A DNA stretch of 64,000 nt from an uncultured Prevotella sp. (GTDB lineage Bacteria; Bacteroidota; Bacteroidia; Bacteroidales; Bacteroidaceae): contig CAMNPN010000090.1 of NCBI GenBank assembly GCA_946548085.1, forward strand, positions 22,662-86,661, in the 5' to 3' direction. Both the position numbers and the translations under genes were made by a program. Within the stretch, counting starts at the first letter, position 1, and each line of letters begins with the position of its first letter. Below the pieces are notes generated by a model. That model saw only the letters and a list, made by a program, of their open reading frames with translations. It was not told the DNA's origin and made no database searches. This document shows, one piece after another, positions 16,656-26,078 of this stretch.

Positions 16656-18326
16656 ATGAAAACAATTAGATTATGGACAATGCTGGCAGCCATGTTGCTG
16701 AGTTGCGGAATCGCCAATGCGCAAACAGAAGGCGATGAGAATGCTACTACGCCGACTAATGAGGTCGTGTCAGGCGATGACAATGGTGACGAGAAAGCTG
16801 GGGTGGAGATCACTTCAGGCGATGTTAACCAAGATGGCAAGTTGAACATCGAAGACGTGGCTGCTGCTGCAGATTCGATCTTGGAGAATAAGCAGGGTGG
16901 ATCTGCTGATGTCTATAAAGACCAAAAGGTGAACGCTATCGACGTAGTGACTGTTGTCAATCTGATCAAGGAAACTAATTACTTCTTGCTTGGTACAGAA
17001 GCACCCACGAGCGACAATTACACCACCATAGATGGCGTAGTCACCTATGAGTCTATTGACAAAGTCTTGGAGGATGCTGATGCTCATACTCTCGAAGTAG
17101 AAGCAGGCGAGGCTGGCGTGCTCTTCTGCCCTGCAAGCTGGGAAGTCAAAGACGCGGTGCTTCAGAACGAAGAAGACGGCACTATCTACGAGCTGACATC
17201 AGCAGAAACAGACATCGACGGCTACGCTCTCTTCCAGACAGAAAAAATCGAAACTGCTGCTACACTAAAGCTGAAGTCGAAGGCTGATGCTGAGGAATAT
17301 CTGGAAAGCCTCACCCCAGCCGAACCAAAGTACTTCTGGCTGGGTTACACGTACCCAACGTCCAACAACTTCCCAATGTTAGGTGATAAAGAGCAAGAAG
17401 GAATTGTAACCACCTATACGTCTCTTGCTGAAGCTATGGAAAAAGCCTCTCGTGTTTATTCCGCTTCTGAACAAGCAGTTGTAATGTATCCCTCAAGCTG
17501 GGGTGATGAAGATGATATCGTATTCTTCGATGCTGCCAATAAGAAGTATTATGCTGTAAAAAAGAAAGAGCTAAAAGACTTTCCCGATTACACTTACTAC
17601 GAGTCAGCAGATAAAATTGGTGTAGTAACCACGATTACCTTGTCGACAAAAACTAAAGCAGAGGCTGCTGGAGCATCCCTGTATGTATATGTGGCACCAA
17701 CTCCTACTCCTACTCCTACTCCTACACCCACTCCTACGCCTACTCCTACGCCTACGCCAACACCAACACCTACTCCCACTCCTACACCGGTTACGGGCGG
17801 GTCTTATGCTCAGTATACTGGTGGAAATGGAATTAAATATGTAATAACGAATAATTGTGGTGTAGAAGTACGATTGTCTGGTTATATAACTCTTAACGTA
17901 TCAAAAAATCCTAATGACTGGGCAAATTCAACACAAATCAAAACTAATATACATGGATATACTCAGTATAACGATATCATTATACCAGCTGGCGGAACTT
18001 ATACCTCGCCTGAAATAACAACGATTGAACCAGTATATGGAGAATATCTCGGTACTAATTTTACTGATGGCAATTGGTATTTTATGAATAGGGATAACAG
18101 TGAATACGTTCATTCGCTATACATATATTCAAGAATATGGCAAAAATCTAAAGGCGAAAACAAAGGATCTAATCATATGTATGTTGTGGCTCCACCTCAA
18201 GACACGAAACTTCTAAGAGGTTATACCTATTATCTGAATTTGAATTGGAAAAACCCCGAAGCAAGTTTATGGCCAGATACAAGTGGTCACTATGTAATAT
18301 TAGGTTATTTAAAAACAGGCTTGTAA
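16656..18326 (+). CDS. Secreted dockerin-like protein with Thr-Pro linker
   Basis: This 556-residue exported protein starts MKTIRLWTMLAAMLLSCGIANA. The LLSC could also be a lipobox with Cys17. A dockerin-type calcium loop follows (DVNQDGKLNIEDV, about 57-69, with a second half VYKDQKVNAIDVVTVVNLI). Next come two tandem homologous domains of about 110 residues, starting YFLLGTEAPTSDNY and YFWLGYTYPTSNNF. A (Thr-Pro)n linker spans about residues 348-376, followed by an unrecognised C-terminal domain of about 170 residues. It begins five bases after the SGNH gene, so it belongs to the operon. It could be the acceptor or a surface partner of the acylation system. Confidence 0.8.
   Translation: MKTIRLWTMLAAMLLSCGIANAQTEGDENATTPTNEVVSGDDNGDEKAGVEITSGDVNQDGKLNIEDVAAAADSILENKQGGSADVYKDQKVNAIDVVTVVNLIKETNYFLLGTEAPTSDNYTTIDGVVTYESIDKVLEDADAHTLEVEAGEAGVLFCPASWEVKDAVLQNEEDGTIYELTSAETDIDGYALFQTEKIETAATLKLKSKADAEEYLESLTPAEPKYFWLGYTYPTSNNFPMLGDKEQEGIVTTYTSLAEAMEKASRVYSASEQAVVMYPSSWGDEDDIVFFDAANKKYYAVKKKELKDFPDYTYYESADKIGVVTTITLSTKTKAEAAGASLYVYVAPTPTPTPTPTPTPTPTPTPTPTPTPTPTPTPVTGGSYAQYTGGNGIKYVITNNCGVEVRLSGYITLNVSKNPNDWANSTQIKTNIHGYTQYNDIIIPAGGTYTSPEITTIEPVYGEYLGTNFTDGNWYFMNRDNSEYVHSLYIYSRIWQKSKGENKGSNHMYVVAPPQDTKLLRGYTYYLNLNWKNPEASLWPDTSGHYVILGYLKTGL
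17697..17789. repeat. 6-base repeat encoding the Thr-Pro linker
   Basis: About fifteen copies of a 6-base unit (CCTACT, CCTACG, CCAACA and variants) encode alternating proline and threonine. Unit gain or loss would keep the frame, so linker length could vary between strains. Confidence 0.9.
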
Positions 18327-18387
18327 TGATAGACGGAGACAGAAGATCGTGAAGTAAGCACGACACGATTCTCTATATCTTGAAAAG

Positions 18388-18423
18388 GCAGGAGTCTCAA
18401 CAAACGAGGCTCCTGCTTTCTGT
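18388..18423 (+). terminator. Terminator of the FkbH/MBOAT operon
   Basis: GCAGGAGTCTC (18388-18398) and GAGGCTCCTGC (18406-18416) form an 11-base stem with one mismatch and a 7-base loop. The tail is TTTCTGTTT. It lies about 60 bases after the dockerin gene stop. Confidence 0.85.
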
Positions 18424-18591
18424 TTATACGCTATTGATGTGCCGGAAACACATTGTAAAGCCAGATTACCGGGCTTTCTGCTCATCTTCGGCCATCTTTC
18501 GGTAAGACATCGACAGGCTTTCTGCAAGCCTTCAGACTGCATCCGACGGCTTTTCACTATCTGCGTGCATCGCTAATTATTTAAGCTTTTA
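18424..18591. other. Non-coding stretch with GCTTTCTG repeats
   Basis: No credible gene is seen between the terminator and the CotH promoter. The octamer GCTTTCTG occurs three times: in the terminator tail (18415-18422), at 18473-18480 and at 18517-18524. AAAGCC (18457-18462) pairs with GGGCTTT (18471-18477) as a small hairpin. No function can be assigned. Confidence 0.4.
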
Positions 18592-18623
18592 TTTGTTTGG
18601 ATAAAGTATTTTTCGTACCTTTG
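18592..18623 (+). promoter_or_regulatory. Promoter of the CotH gene
   Basis: TTTG (18592-18595) lies 20 bases before TACCTTTG (18616-18623). The mRNA would start near 18630, about 30 bases before the chosen ATG. Confidence 0.8.
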
Positions 18624-18659
18624 CATGCGAAATAGTGTATTTGTTAAGTGAAGTATAAT

Positions 18660-20060
18660 ATGCAGATGACTATCAAGAGGCTCTTAGCGGTATGCCTGGC
18701 GCTGATGCTGATGCCAGCAGCCTTGATGGCTCAAGGCACGGAGAAGGGCAGGCAGTACTGCTCTGGTACGCTGCCGATCATGTTCATCAATACCAATGAG
18801 CCTGTCACGACCAAAGAGTATTACATAACAGCTACTTGCTATATCGACGCCTTAGGGCAGCAGGGGTATGAGTCGCTGGGCTCGGCCGAGTCGCCGTTGC
18901 TGCTGGGCATCAAGGGTCACGGCAACCACACGTGGAAGCACTACGACAAGAAGCCTTATCGCCTGAAGTTCCAGGACAAGGTGGCACCGTTGGGGATGAG
19001 GGATAACCGCCACTTCACGCTGCTGCCTCATGCCGACGACGACATGGTGTGCCTTCGCAATACCGTGGGCTTCGAGCTGAGCCGGCTCATCGGGATGGCC
19101 TACACGCCTGCCCAGGAGCCTGTGGAGGTGGTGCTCAACGGCGACTATGTGGGTCTGTATATGCTGACGGAGAAGATCCGTGTGGGCAGGAACCGCGTGG
19201 AGATAACGGAGCAGGAAGACCTGGCCACAGACCCGGAGGAGATAACGGGTGGCTGGCTGCTGGAGATTGACAACTACGAGTATGACGGGCAGATATACAT
19301 ACCAGACACTACCAACGACCAGAACAGCGTGAATATCACCATTCATGAGCCGGAGGAACTGTCACAGGAGCAGCGAAGCTATATCACGGACTTCGTTAAG
19401 AAGGCCGACGAAGCCATTCATTCCGCCAATAAGTCCAGCAAGGTATGGGAGCGATACATCGATATGGATACCTTGGCGCGCTATTATATCGTCAGGGAGA
19501 TCGTAGACGATGCCGAGTCGTTCCGCGGCAGCTGCTATATCCATAAGGACAGGGGGGCGGACACGAAGCTGATATTCGGCCCCGTATGGGACTTTGGCAA
19601 TGCCTTCCAAAGGGGGCACAATCAGTTTATATGGGTGGATCCGCCCTATGGTGCTGTGTGGATAAAGAAGATCTATATGTTCAACAGGTTCAAGGAGTGT
19701 GTCAAGTCGATCTGGCAGCCTTTCCTTGGTACCTATTATCCCAAGCTGGACAAGCGCATCGATGACTTTATCGAGCGCATCCGCTATGCGGTGGATAAGG
19801 ATGTGGCCCGCTGGCCCGGACTGTATACAGGCCCGATCGACAGTAGGAAGCAGCTCATGAAGCAGTGCCTCTCAGAGAAGGTGGCCTTCCTGGTGAGCGA
19901 ATGGGGCGAGGGCATCGAAGTGATAGATGGCATATCGGCCCCAGTGGCGACGAGCGGCAATGACCCTTACTGGTACTCGCTGGATGGGCGGCGGCTTAGT
20001 GCCGAGCCTTCAAGGCCTGGCCTGTATATACACGGGGGCAAGAAGGTGGTGGTTCGATGA
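18660..20060 (+). CDS. CotH kinase-like secreted protein
   Basis: This 466-residue protein has a signal peptide (TIKRLLAVCLALMLMPAALMA) and a CotH domain. Visible CotH features are IKGHGNHTWKHYDKKPYRLKF, YVGLYMLTEKIRVGRNRVEI and the DFGNAFQRGH segment with the conserved Asp. Spore CotH is a protein kinase; the role of Bacteroidales homologues is not established. The C-terminus WYSLDGRRLSAEPSRPGLYI followed by HGGKKVVVR matches a tail also found on the cohesin-like protein at 59541. The ATG at 18660 is preferred over a GTG at 18648. It is first in a unit with an acyltransferase and an FAD enzyme. Confidence 0.88.
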   Translation: MQMTIKRLLAVCLALMLMPAALMAQGTEKGRQYCSGTLPIMFINTNEPVTTKEYYITATCYIDALGQQGYESLGSAESPLLLGIKGHGNHTWKHYDKKPYRLKFQDKVAPLGMRDNRHFTLLPHADDDMVCLRNTVGFELSRLIGMAYTPAQEPVEVVLNGDYVGLYMLTEKIRVGRNRVEITEQEDLATDPEEITGGWLLEIDNYEYDGQIYIPDTTNDQNSVNITIHEPEELSQEQRSYITDFVKKADEAIHSANKSSKVWERYIDMDTLARYYIVREIVDDAESFRGSCYIHKDRGADTKLIFGPVWDFGNAFQRGHNQFIWVDPPYGAVWIKKIYMFNRFKECVKSIWQPFLGTYYPKLDKRIDDFIERIRYAVDKDVARWPGLYTGPIDSRKQLMKQCLSEKVAFLVSEWGEGIEVIDGISAPVATSGNDPYWYSLDGRRLSAEPSRPGLYIHGGKKVVVR

Positions 20061-20089
20061 CAGGAGTGTTTAATCGCTAATTAAGGATA

Positions 20090-21127
20090 ATGAGTATAAA
20101 GCGTGTTCTCTCGTTTGATGTGATGCGCATCGTGGCGGCCTTCTCCATCGTGGTGCAGCACGTCAGCGGCCAGTTCCTGGCAGAGGTGTTCCCTTCAGCA
20201 GAGTGGGAGGTGAGGAATCTGTACACATCTGTGTCCCAATGGGGCGTGGCGGTGTTCTTCATGATTTCTGGCGCTTTGTTCCTCTCCCCTGATAAGCCAC
20301 TGGTCGTCAGGCGTCTCTTTAGTAAGAATCTCTTGCGGGTGGTCTATGCCTTCCTTTTCTGGTCTGCCGTCTACTTCCTGGTTACTGAGGACATAGGCCA
20401 AGGAGTGAAGATCGGCTTTATAAGCATTCTCAAGGGGCCGCCTCACTTCTGGTTCCTGAAGGTGATGATTGGCATCTATCTGATACTGCCTGTTCTGAAG
20501 GCGATTGCCTCGCACGAGAAGGCGTTCAGCTATCTCGTGGTGGTGGCACTAATCACGACGTTCGTCATCCCGTCAGTGTTCAGCCACATGGCGCTGTTCA
20601 ACCCCCAGCGTATGCAGGTGCTGGCCGACTATTACGATGGCTTCGGGCTGCCTTCACTATACTTTATCACTTACTTTGTCTTAGGCCATTGGCTCTTCTC
20701 CCATACGATTTCCTGCCGCATGAGGAAGATAATCTATTTGGTGGCAGCCTTGAGCGTGGTGGCAGGGGCCATCGGAACCCGCTGGCTGTCGTTCAGGTTG
20801 GGCATGAGCCACAATTTCTTTTACGACGACCTGCATCCCTTTGTCCTTATCCAGGGGGTGGCGGTGTTCGTGTTCCTGAAAGACCGCTTCGTGAGCCTGT
20901 CTCCACAATGGAGCAAGACGGTGGTCAGTCACTCAAACTATAGCTTTGGTATATATCTGGTGCATCCGCTTATCATGTACATCTTTACAGGCATCCTTGG
21001 ATTCAGTTCTTCGGCCTTCAGTCCTGCCTGGTTTATTCCTGTGTATATCGTTTTCGTCTATATCCTCTCTTATTGCTTAGTGCGGTTCATCAGTATGATT
21101 CCCTTCATGAGAAAGTTTGTGATGTGA
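20090..21127 (+). CDS. Acyltransferase family 3 membrane protein
   Basis: This 345-residue protein has about ten membrane segments and the acyltransferase-3 (OafA/WecH) pattern. The N-terminal FDVMRIVAAFSIVVQHVSGQ carries the conserved Arg and His; the end YSFGIYLVHPLIMYIF is also typical. Such enzymes O-acetylate surface polysaccharides at the inner membrane. It starts 30 bases after the CotH gene and is probably co-transcribed. The acceptor is unknown. Confidence 0.88.
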   Translation: MSIKRVLSFDVMRIVAAFSIVVQHVSGQFLAEVFPSAEWEVRNLYTSVSQWGVAVFFMISGALFLSPDKPLVVRRLFSKNLLRVVYAFLFWSAVYFLVTEDIGQGVKIGFISILKGPPHFWFLKVMIGIYLILPVLKAIASHEKAFSYLVVVALITTFVIPSVFSHMALFNPQRMQVLADYYDGFGLPSLYFITYFVLGHWLFSHTISCRMRKIIYLVAALSVVAGAIGTRWLSFRLGMSHNFFYDDLHPFVLIQGVAVFVFLKDRFVSLSPQWSKTVVSHSNYSFGIYLVHPLIMYIFTGILGFSSSAFSPAWFIPVYIVFVYILSYCLVRFISMIPFMRKFVM

Positions 21128-21152
21128 CGACTTTATAAATATCGCTTATATT

Positions 21153-22802
21153 ATGACAAACGAATATCAGATGCGGGTAGAGCCGCAGGTGGCAGCTCAG
21201 GAGAATTTGCTGAGACGACGGATCGCTGATGAGCAGGGCATCGACGAGCGGACGATTTACGGCGTGAGGATTCTGCGGCGGAGCATCGATGCGCGGCAGC
21301 GGCAGATATGGGTGAACCTGACGGTGAGGGTCTATGTGAATGAGCAGCCGCAGGACGATGCCTACCAGCGTACGGACTATCCCAACGTCGAGGGCCGCCC
21401 TCAGGTGATTGTCGTCGGAGCAGGGCCTGGCGGGCTGTTCGCGGCACTGAGGCTGATAGAGCTGGGGCTGAGGCCGGTAGTGCTCGAGCGGGGCAAGAAT
21501 GTTCATGAGCGAAAGAAGGACCTGGCCAACATCACCAAGACCCAGAAGGTAGATGCCGAGAGCAATTATTGTTTTGGCGAGGGTGGGGCGGGGGCCTATT
21601 CTGACGGAAAGCTCTACACCCGCAGCAAGAAGCGTGGCAATATAGAAAAGATACTTAATGTGTTCTGTCAGCATGGTGCCTCTACGTCCATCTTGGCTGA
21701 TGCCCATCCCCATATCGGGACCGACAAGCTGCCCAAGGTGATAGAGGCCATGCGCAATACCATCCTCAGGTGTGGGGGAGAAGTGCACTTCCAGACCAAG
21801 ATGACGAGGCTGATTTTTCGTGGAGTGAGGAGTGGGGAGTGTGGAGTGAGATTACCTATCAGCGGAGAAGAGTTAATAGTCATTGGAGTGGAGGCAGAAG
21901 ACATCTCTTACTCCTCACTCCTCACTCCACACTCCTCGAAGGAATTCTTCGGCCCTGTCATCCTGGCCACAGGTCACTCAGCCAGAGATGTTTACCGCTA
22001 TCTGGCTGAAGCAAAGATCGAAATTGAGGCAAAGGGAATCGCTGTCGGCGTGAGACTGGAGCATCCGTCTCAGTTGATCGACCAAATACAGTATCACTCC
22101 AAGCAGGGTAGGGGGCGCTGGCTGCCTGCCGCGGAGTATTCGATGGTGACTCAGGTGGATGGACGAGGGGTGTACTCTTTCTGTATGTGTCCTGGCGGCT
22201 TCGTCATCCCAGCTGCTACAGACAAGGAGCAGATTGTGGTGAATGGTATGAGTCCGGCCAGTCGCGGCACCCAATGGAGCAACAGCGGCATGGTGGTCGA
22301 AGTGAGACCGGAAGACCTTGACGATAACCAGTATCCGATAGCCAATAACCCCTTGAGGGTGATGCAATTCCAGGAAGAGCTCGAGAGGATGTGCTGGCAG
22401 CAAGGGAATATGAGGCAGACGGCTCCTGCCCAGCGGATGGCAGACTTCGTGAACGGTCGTCTTAGCTATGACCTGCCTAAATCGTCGTATGCGCCAGGAT
22501 TGATTTCCAGTCCCCTTCATTTCTGGCTGCCAAAGATGATTACGAAGCGGCTGCAGGAAGGCTTCAAGACTTTCGGGCGCCAGGCACACGGCTTCCTGAC
22601 CAATGAGGCGGTGATGATAGCCGTAGAGACACGGACAAGCAGTCCGATACGGATCGTCAGGGATAAAGACACGCTTCAGCATGTCCGTATCCAAGGACTT
22701 TTCCCTTGTGGAGAAGGAGCAGGCTATGCCGGCGGCATCGTCTCCGCAGGTGTCGATGGCGAGCGATGTGCCGAGAGTGTGGCAGCCAGCTATAAACGAT
22801 AA
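21153..22802 (+). CDS. FAD-dependent oxidoreductase (COG2509 type)
   Basis: This 549-residue flavoprotein has an N-terminal extension, the Rossmann motif VIVVGAGPGGLFAALRL (about 85-101), the segment NYCFGEGGAGAYSDGKLYTR, and the C-terminal GLFPCGEGAGYAGGIVSAGV. It matches uncharacterised FAD-dependent dehydrogenases common in Bacteroidales. Substrate is unknown. Residues about 224-263 (GVRSGECGV ... SSLLTPHSS) come from a semi-palindromic repeat at 21819-21939 that is inserted in frame between conserved blocks. It is 25 bases after the acyltransferase gene. Confidence 0.9.
   Translation: MTNEYQMRVEPQVAAQENLLRRRIADEQGIDERTIYGVRILRRSIDARQRQIWVNLTVRVYVNEQPQDDAYQRTDYPNVEGRPQVIVVGAGPGGLFAALRLIELGLRPVVLERGKNVHERKKDLANITKTQKVDAESNYCFGEGGAGAYSDGKLYTRSKKRGNIEKILNVFCQHGASTSILADAHPHIGTDKLPKVIEAMRNTILRCGGEVHFQTKMTRLIFRGVRSGECGVRLPISGEELIVIGVEAEDISYSSLLTPHSSKEFFGPVILATGHSARDVYRYLAEAKIEIEAKGIAVGVRLEHPSQLIDQIQYHSKQGRGRWLPAAEYSMVTQVDGRGVYSFCMCPGGFVIPAATDKEQIVVNGMSPASRGTQWSNSGMVVEVRPEDLDDNQYPIANNPLRVMQFQEELERMCWQQGNMRQTAPAQRMADFVNGRLSYDLPKSSYAPGLISSPLHFWLPKMITKRLQEGFKTFGRQAHGFLTNEAVMIAVETRTSSPIRIVRDKDTLQHVRIQGLFPCGEGAGYAGGIVSAGVDGERCAESVAASYKR
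21819..21939. repeat. Semi-palindromic GGAGTG element inside the FAD oxidoreductase gene
   Basis: The left arm is built of GGAGTGA/GGAGTGT units (21821-21850). The right arm is built of ACTCCTC/ACTCCAC units (21909-21937), the complement. The centre is about 55 bases. The reading frame runs through without a stop. The arms resemble those of the elements at 32330-32517 and 35983-36122, but the centre differs. Confidence 0.8.
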
Positions 22803-22829
22803 ACTATCAACTATTAACAAAATAAACTC

Positions 22830-22869
22830 CGAAAAAGTTTGGAAGTTCCAAATCTTTTTCGTATCTTTG
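22830..22869 (+). promoter_or_regulatory. Hairpin-embedded promoter of the cytidylate-kinase-like gene
   Basis: TTTG (22838-22841) lies 20 bases before TATCTTTG (22862-22869). The -33 box opens the loop of a hairpin whose arms are CGAAAAAG (22830-22837) and CTTTTTCG (22854-22861). The -7 box directly follows the stem. The geometry resembles the composite modules at 55253, 59443 and 61039. Confidence 0.8.
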
Positions 22870-22913
22870 CAAGGTGAACAATTGATATCAGTTTAACTAA
22901 AAGATAACGCTCT

Positions 22914-23534
22914 ATGAACAGGGAGGAAAAATTCGTTATTACGATCAGCCGCCAGTTCGGAACAGGCGGACATGAGATTGGTGCAGAGCTGGCTCGCCGG
23001 CTTGGTGTGAAATTGCTGGATAAGCAAATCCTGAACGAGGTTGCGAAGCGAAACAGGGTGGTGGAAGAGGCCATGGAGAAGATCGAGGCCCGCAATCCGT
23101 TGTGGCGCGACGACTTTACCAACTTCTACCAGAACTACATGAGTAAGGCCGAGTATGATGGTGCTGAGCACGATCAGACGTCGCACGAACTTTTTGATGC
23201 TCAGGCAGAGACCATCAGGAGGATTGCCGCCAAGGAGTCGTGCGTCATCGTGGGTCGCTGCGGCTTCCATATCTTCGCCGACCATCCGAATGCCTTGAAG
23301 ATCTTCATCCACTCTACGGAGGACTGCCGTAAGCGCAGGATAGCCAAGAAGTATGGTCTGGATCTGCGGGATGCAGCAGCCATGGTGGTTGACAACGACT
23401 ACAGCCGAGAACTCTATACGAAGACTTTCACGGGTAAGGACTGGACGGATGCACGTAATTATGACATCTCGATCGATGTCCGTAAGTTCGGCATTAACGG
23501 CGCTGTGGATTTCTTAATGAACTGTCTTGAATAG
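22914..23534 (+). CDS. Cytidylate kinase-like P-loop protein
   Basis: This 206-residue protein is of the cytidylate-kinase-like family. It starts FVITISRQFGTGGHEIGAEL, a phosphate-binding loop variant rich in glycine, then ARRLGVKLLDKQIL. ESCVIVGRCGFHIF and the Arg-rich lid ACRKRRIAKKYGL-like segment (DCRKRRIAKKYGLDLRDAAA) follow. The classical Cmk substrate residues were not checked, so substrate is open. It is a single-gene unit with its own promoter. Confidence 0.88.
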   Translation: MNREEKFVITISRQFGTGGHEIGAELARRLGVKLLDKQILNEVAKRNRVVEEAMEKIEARNPLWRDDFTNFYQNYMSKAEYDGAEHDQTSHELFDAQAETIRRIAAKESCVIVGRCGFHIFADHPNALKIFIHSTEDCRKRRIAKKYGLDLRDAAAMVVDNDYSRELYTKTFTGKDWTDARNYDISIDVRKFGINGAVDFLMNCLE

Positions 23535-23549
23535 TTTTCTTGAGAAAAA

Positions 23550-23581
23550 TTTGTGTATATACTGATTTTTTAGTACCTTTG
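23550..23581 (+). promoter_or_regulatory. pheT promoter
   Basis: TTTG (23550-23553) lies 20 bases before TACCTTTG (23574-23581). The leader to the pheT ATG is about 40 bases. Confidence 0.8.
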
Positions 23582-23626
23582 CACGCTGAAATTTCACAAG
23601 TTGGTAATTACTAAAGAATCGGTATA

Positions 23627-26077
23627 ATGAATATTTCCTACAAATGGTTGAAGGAATACGTTGATTTCGACCTGACGGCCCAGCAGGTGTGTGATGCCCT
23701 GACGTCAACAGGCCTCGAAGTCGACGCATTGGAAGAGGTACAGAGTATCAAGGGTGGTCTGAAGGGTCTTTATGTGGGCAAGGTGCTCACTTGTGAAGCC
23801 CATCCCAACAGTGACCATCTGCATGTGACGACAGTAGACTTAGGCAAGGGCGAGCCCTCACAGATTGTTTGTGGCGCCCCCAATGTGGCTGCGGGTCAGA
23901 AGGTGATCGTGGCCGACCTGGGTTGTGTGCTCTATGATGGCGACAAGGAGTTTGTCATCAAGAAATCCAAGTTGCGTGGCGTCGAGTCAAACGGTATGAT
24001 CTGTGCAGAGGATGAGATCGGTATCGGCAACGACCATTCCGGCATCATCGTCCTCCCGGAGGATGCCGTGGTAGGCACGCCTGCCGCTGAGTATTATCAT
24101 CTGGAGAGCGACTGGCTCATTGAGGTGGACATCACCGCCAACCGTGCTGACGGCTTGAGCCACTGGGGTGTGGCCCGCGACCTGTATGCCTGGCTGAAGA
24201 GCAATGGCTACGAGACGCAGATGCACCGTCCTGACTGTTCTAAGTTCAAGGTCGACAATCACAATCTGCCTATCGAGGTAACCATCGAGAACCAGGAGGC
24301 CTGCAAGCGCTATGCCTGTGTCAGTATCACCGACTGCGAGGTGAAGGAGAGTCCAGACTGGCTGAAGAACAGACTGACCACCATCGGCCTTCGTCCTATC
24401 AATAATATCGTAGACATCACGAACTATATCATGATGGCCTATGGCCAGCCGCTGCATACCTTCGATGCCGACATGGTGAAGGGACATAAGATTGTCGTAA
24501 AGACGATGCCCGACGGAACACCGTTCCAGACGCTCGACGGCGTGGAGCATAAACTCTCTGACCGCGACCTGGCCATCTGTAATGCCGAGGAGCCGATGTG
24601 CATCGCCGGCGTCTTCGGTGGTAAGGGTAGCGGCACGTATGAGACCACGAAGAATGTTGTGCTCGAGAGTGCTTACTTCCATCCCACATGGATCCGTAAG
24701 AGTGCCCGCCGTCATGGTCTGAGCACGGATGCCTCGTTCCGCTTCGAGCGTGGCGTCGATCCCAATGGCACCATCTATGCGCTGCAGCAGGCTGCCATCC
24801 TCTGTCAGGAACTGGCAGGCGGTAAGGTGTCGATGGAGATATGTGATGTCTATCCCGAGCCCATCAAGAATGCTGTCGTAGACCTGAGTTTCAAGTATGT
24901 CCACGACCTGGTGGGTAAGGACATCGATCCGGAGGTCATCAAGGCCATCTGCCTCTCGCTTGAGATGGAGATCAAGTACGAGAACGAGCAGGGACTGACC
25001 CTTGAGATACCAGCCTACCGTGTCGACGTGCAGCGTCCCTGTGATGTCGTCGAGGATATCCTGCGTATCTATGGATATAATAATGTGGAGATTCCCACGC
25101 AGTTGAAGAGCTCGCTCGTCATCAAGGGCGATGAGGACCAGAAGCACAAACTGGCCAATCTCGTGAGCGAGCAGTTGGTAGGCGAGGGCTTCAACGAGAT
25201 CCTGAACAACTCGCTCACCAAGTCGGCCTATTACGGCGACCAGCAGGATACCCTCGTCCACATCATGAATCCGCTGTCGAGCGATCTGAACGTGATGCGC
25301 CAGACGCTGCTCTTCGGTGGCCTGGAGAGCATTCAGCACAACGTGAACCGCAAGCGTCAGAACCTGCGCTTCTTCGAGTTCGGCAATGTCTATACCTTCT
25401 CGCCAGAGAAGCAGAACGACGACGAGCCGATGCCGGCCTACAAGGAACAGTATCATGCCGCTCTCTGGGTGACGGGTAAGCGAGTCGAAGGCTCGTGGGC
25501 CCACCAGAACGAGGACTCTACCTACTACGAACTGAGTGCTTATGTAGAGAATATCTTCCGTCGCATAGGTGTCAAGCCAGGCATGATTGTCCGTAAGAAG
25601 TCTGAGCGGGATATCTTCTCCGCAGGTCAGACCATCGAGAACCGGGGTGGGAAGACGCTCGTTGAGATGGGTATCATCTCGAAGAAACTCCAGAAGCAGT
25701 TCGGTCTCGACAATCCCGTCTACTATGCCGAACTGAACTGGACGGCCCTGATGAAGGTAATCAAGAAGAACGAGGTGCTCTATACAGAGATCTCCAAGTT
25801 CCCCGCCGTCAGCCGCGACCTCGCCCTTCTGGTGGACACTAACGTTGAGTTCGCCCAGATTGAGCAGATTGCCCGTCAGGCAGAGAAGAAACTCCTGAAG
25901 AAGGTAGAACTCTTCGATGTCTATGAAGGCGACAAACTACCTCAGGGCAAGAAGTCGTACGCCGTGAACTTCATCCTCCAGGACGAGGAGAAGACGATGG
26001 GCGACAAGCAGATCGACGCCATCATGCAGAAGCTTATCGCCAGCCTGAAGAAGCAACTCAACGCCGAACTCAGGTAG
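23627..26077 (+). CDS. pheT: Phenylalanyl-tRNA synthetase beta subunit
   Basis: This 816-residue protein is the large subunit of the alpha2-beta2 PheRS. In order: N-terminal domain (MNISYKWLKEYVDF), EMAP-like tRNA-binding domain (VGKVLTCEAHPNSDHLHVTT), B3/B4 editing domain, B5 domain, catalytic-like core with STDASFRFERGVD, and the C-terminal FDX-ACB anticodon-binding domain (SKFPAVSRDLALLVD). Length is normal. The alpha subunit is not in the window. yebC follows, probably in the same transcript. Confidence 0.98.
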   Translation: MNISYKWLKEYVDFDLTAQQVCDALTSTGLEVDALEEVQSIKGGLKGLYVGKVLTCEAHPNSDHLHVTTVDLGKGEPSQIVCGAPNVAAGQKVIVADLGCVLYDGDKEFVIKKSKLRGVESNGMICAEDEIGIGNDHSGIIVLPEDAVVGTPAAEYYHLESDWLIEVDITANRADGLSHWGVARDLYAWLKSNGYETQMHRPDCSKFKVDNHNLPIEVTIENQEACKRYACVSITDCEVKESPDWLKNRLTTIGLRPINNIVDITNYIMMAYGQPLHTFDADMVKGHKIVVKTMPDGTPFQTLDGVEHKLSDRDLAICNAEEPMCIAGVFGGKGSGTYETTKNVVLESAYFHPTWIRKSARRHGLSTDASFRFERGVDPNGTIYALQQAAILCQELAGGKVSMEICDVYPEPIKNAVVDLSFKYVHDLVGKDIDPEVIKAICLSLEMEIKYENEQGLTLEIPAYRVDVQRPCDVVEDILRIYGYNNVEIPTQLKSSLVIKGDEDQKHKLANLVSEQLVGEGFNEILNNSLTKSAYYGDQQDTLVHIMNPLSSDLNVMRQTLLFGGLESIQHNVNRKRQNLRFFEFGNVYTFSPEKQNDDEPMPAYKEQYHAALWVTGKRVEGSWAHQNEDSTYYELSAYVENIFRRIGVKPGMIVRKKSERDIFSAGQTIENRGGKTLVEMGIISKKLQKQFGLDNPVYYAELNWTALMKVIKKNEVLYTEISKFPAVSRDLALLVDTNVEFAQIEQIARQAEKKLLKKVELFDVYEGDKLPQGKKSYAVNFILQDEEKTMGDKQIDAIMQKLIASLKKQLNAELR

Positions 26078-26078
26078 C

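Noticed and set aside
18309..18557. 82-codon minus-strand frame between the dockerin and CotH genes
   Set aside because: It spans the operon terminator and has no recognisable product.
23987..25504. Long minus-strand open frame opposite pheT (505 codons)
   Set aside because: Antisense to pheT with no recognisable domain and no promoter or start context.
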